64,000 nt of DNA, from assembly GCA_963855995.1 (NCBI GenBank), contig OY979730.1, positions 2,666,501 through 2,730,500 of the forward strand. The letters run 5' to 3'. Shown in pieces: positions 63,911 through 64,000 of the stretch (the first letter of the stretch is position 1; the number at the start of each line of letters is the position of its first letter). The position numbers were made by a program, and so were the translations under genes. This stretch comes from Muricea muricata (taxonomy: Eukaryota > Cnidaria > Anthozoa > Malacalcyonacea > Plexauridae). The notes beneath the pieces were generated by a model. It searched no databases, was not told the DNA's origin, and saw only the letters and a program-made list of their open reading frames with translations.

Positions 63911-64000
63911 TATAATATGTAGTAAGTGAATATAGGCCATATGTTATTGTGGTATGCACGGAAAAAGTATGAATTTTATTGCATTATATATAGCTAGTAT

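Overview
The window looks like nuclear DNA of an early-branching marine animal, most likely a cnidarian (inference). Genes are split by spliceosomal introns with GT..AG borders. The sequence is AT-rich, introns and spacers are full of hairpin-forming repeats, and one gene is an animal-specific kinase (focal adhesion kinase). There are no bacterial operon features.

Four host genes can be rebuilt by joining exons whose splice phases agree. (1) A secreted CAP-domain protein, minus strand, 74-1023, 4 exons, 206 aa. (2) A small secreted protein of unknown function, plus strand, 2444-5116, 3 exons, 234 aa. (3) A leucine-rich-repeat, cysteine-rich, multi-pass membrane receptor-like protein, minus strand, 6344-10136, 2 exons, 1078 aa; its signal peptide lies on a separate upstream exon. 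(4) A complete focal adhesion kinase gene, minus strand, 11798-27994, 26 coding exons, about 1065 aa, in the order FERM, autophosphorylation linker, tyrosine kinase, linker, FAT. The genes share no obvious pathway, although three of the four products are predicted to be secreted or membrane proteins and the fourth acts at adhesion sites.

The right half (28-64 kb) has no host gene I can support and is dominated by repeats. In order it holds: a 46-bp perfect palindrome (29.8 kb); a PIF/Harbinger-like DNA transposon with a 3-bp target duplication, a dead Myb-like gene and a nested LINE remnant (30.7-33.2 kb); a 2.33-kb tandem duplication starting exactly at the transposon edge (33.2-38.0 kb); a near-perfect 80-bp-arm hairpin (38.1 kb); duplicated tRNA-derived SINE segments (38.8-40.0 kb); several MITE-like foldbacks; two families of degenerate tandem repeats (41.7-42.6 and 43.6-45.9 kb); a GACCAG-rich minisatellite (46.0-46.65 kb); a second Harbinger-like left end carrying a 5'-truncated, frameshifted LINE (51.8-54.2 kb); and an 8.46-kb palindrome (54,471-62,929). 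That palindrome has arms of about 2.8 kb that meet through two head-to-head arrays of a 127-bp repeat. It is the most striking structure in the window.

Exon borders were assigned by eye from splice consensus, phase agreement and family similarity. Repeat boundaries are accurate to a few bases where TIRs are clear and to tens of bases elsewhere.
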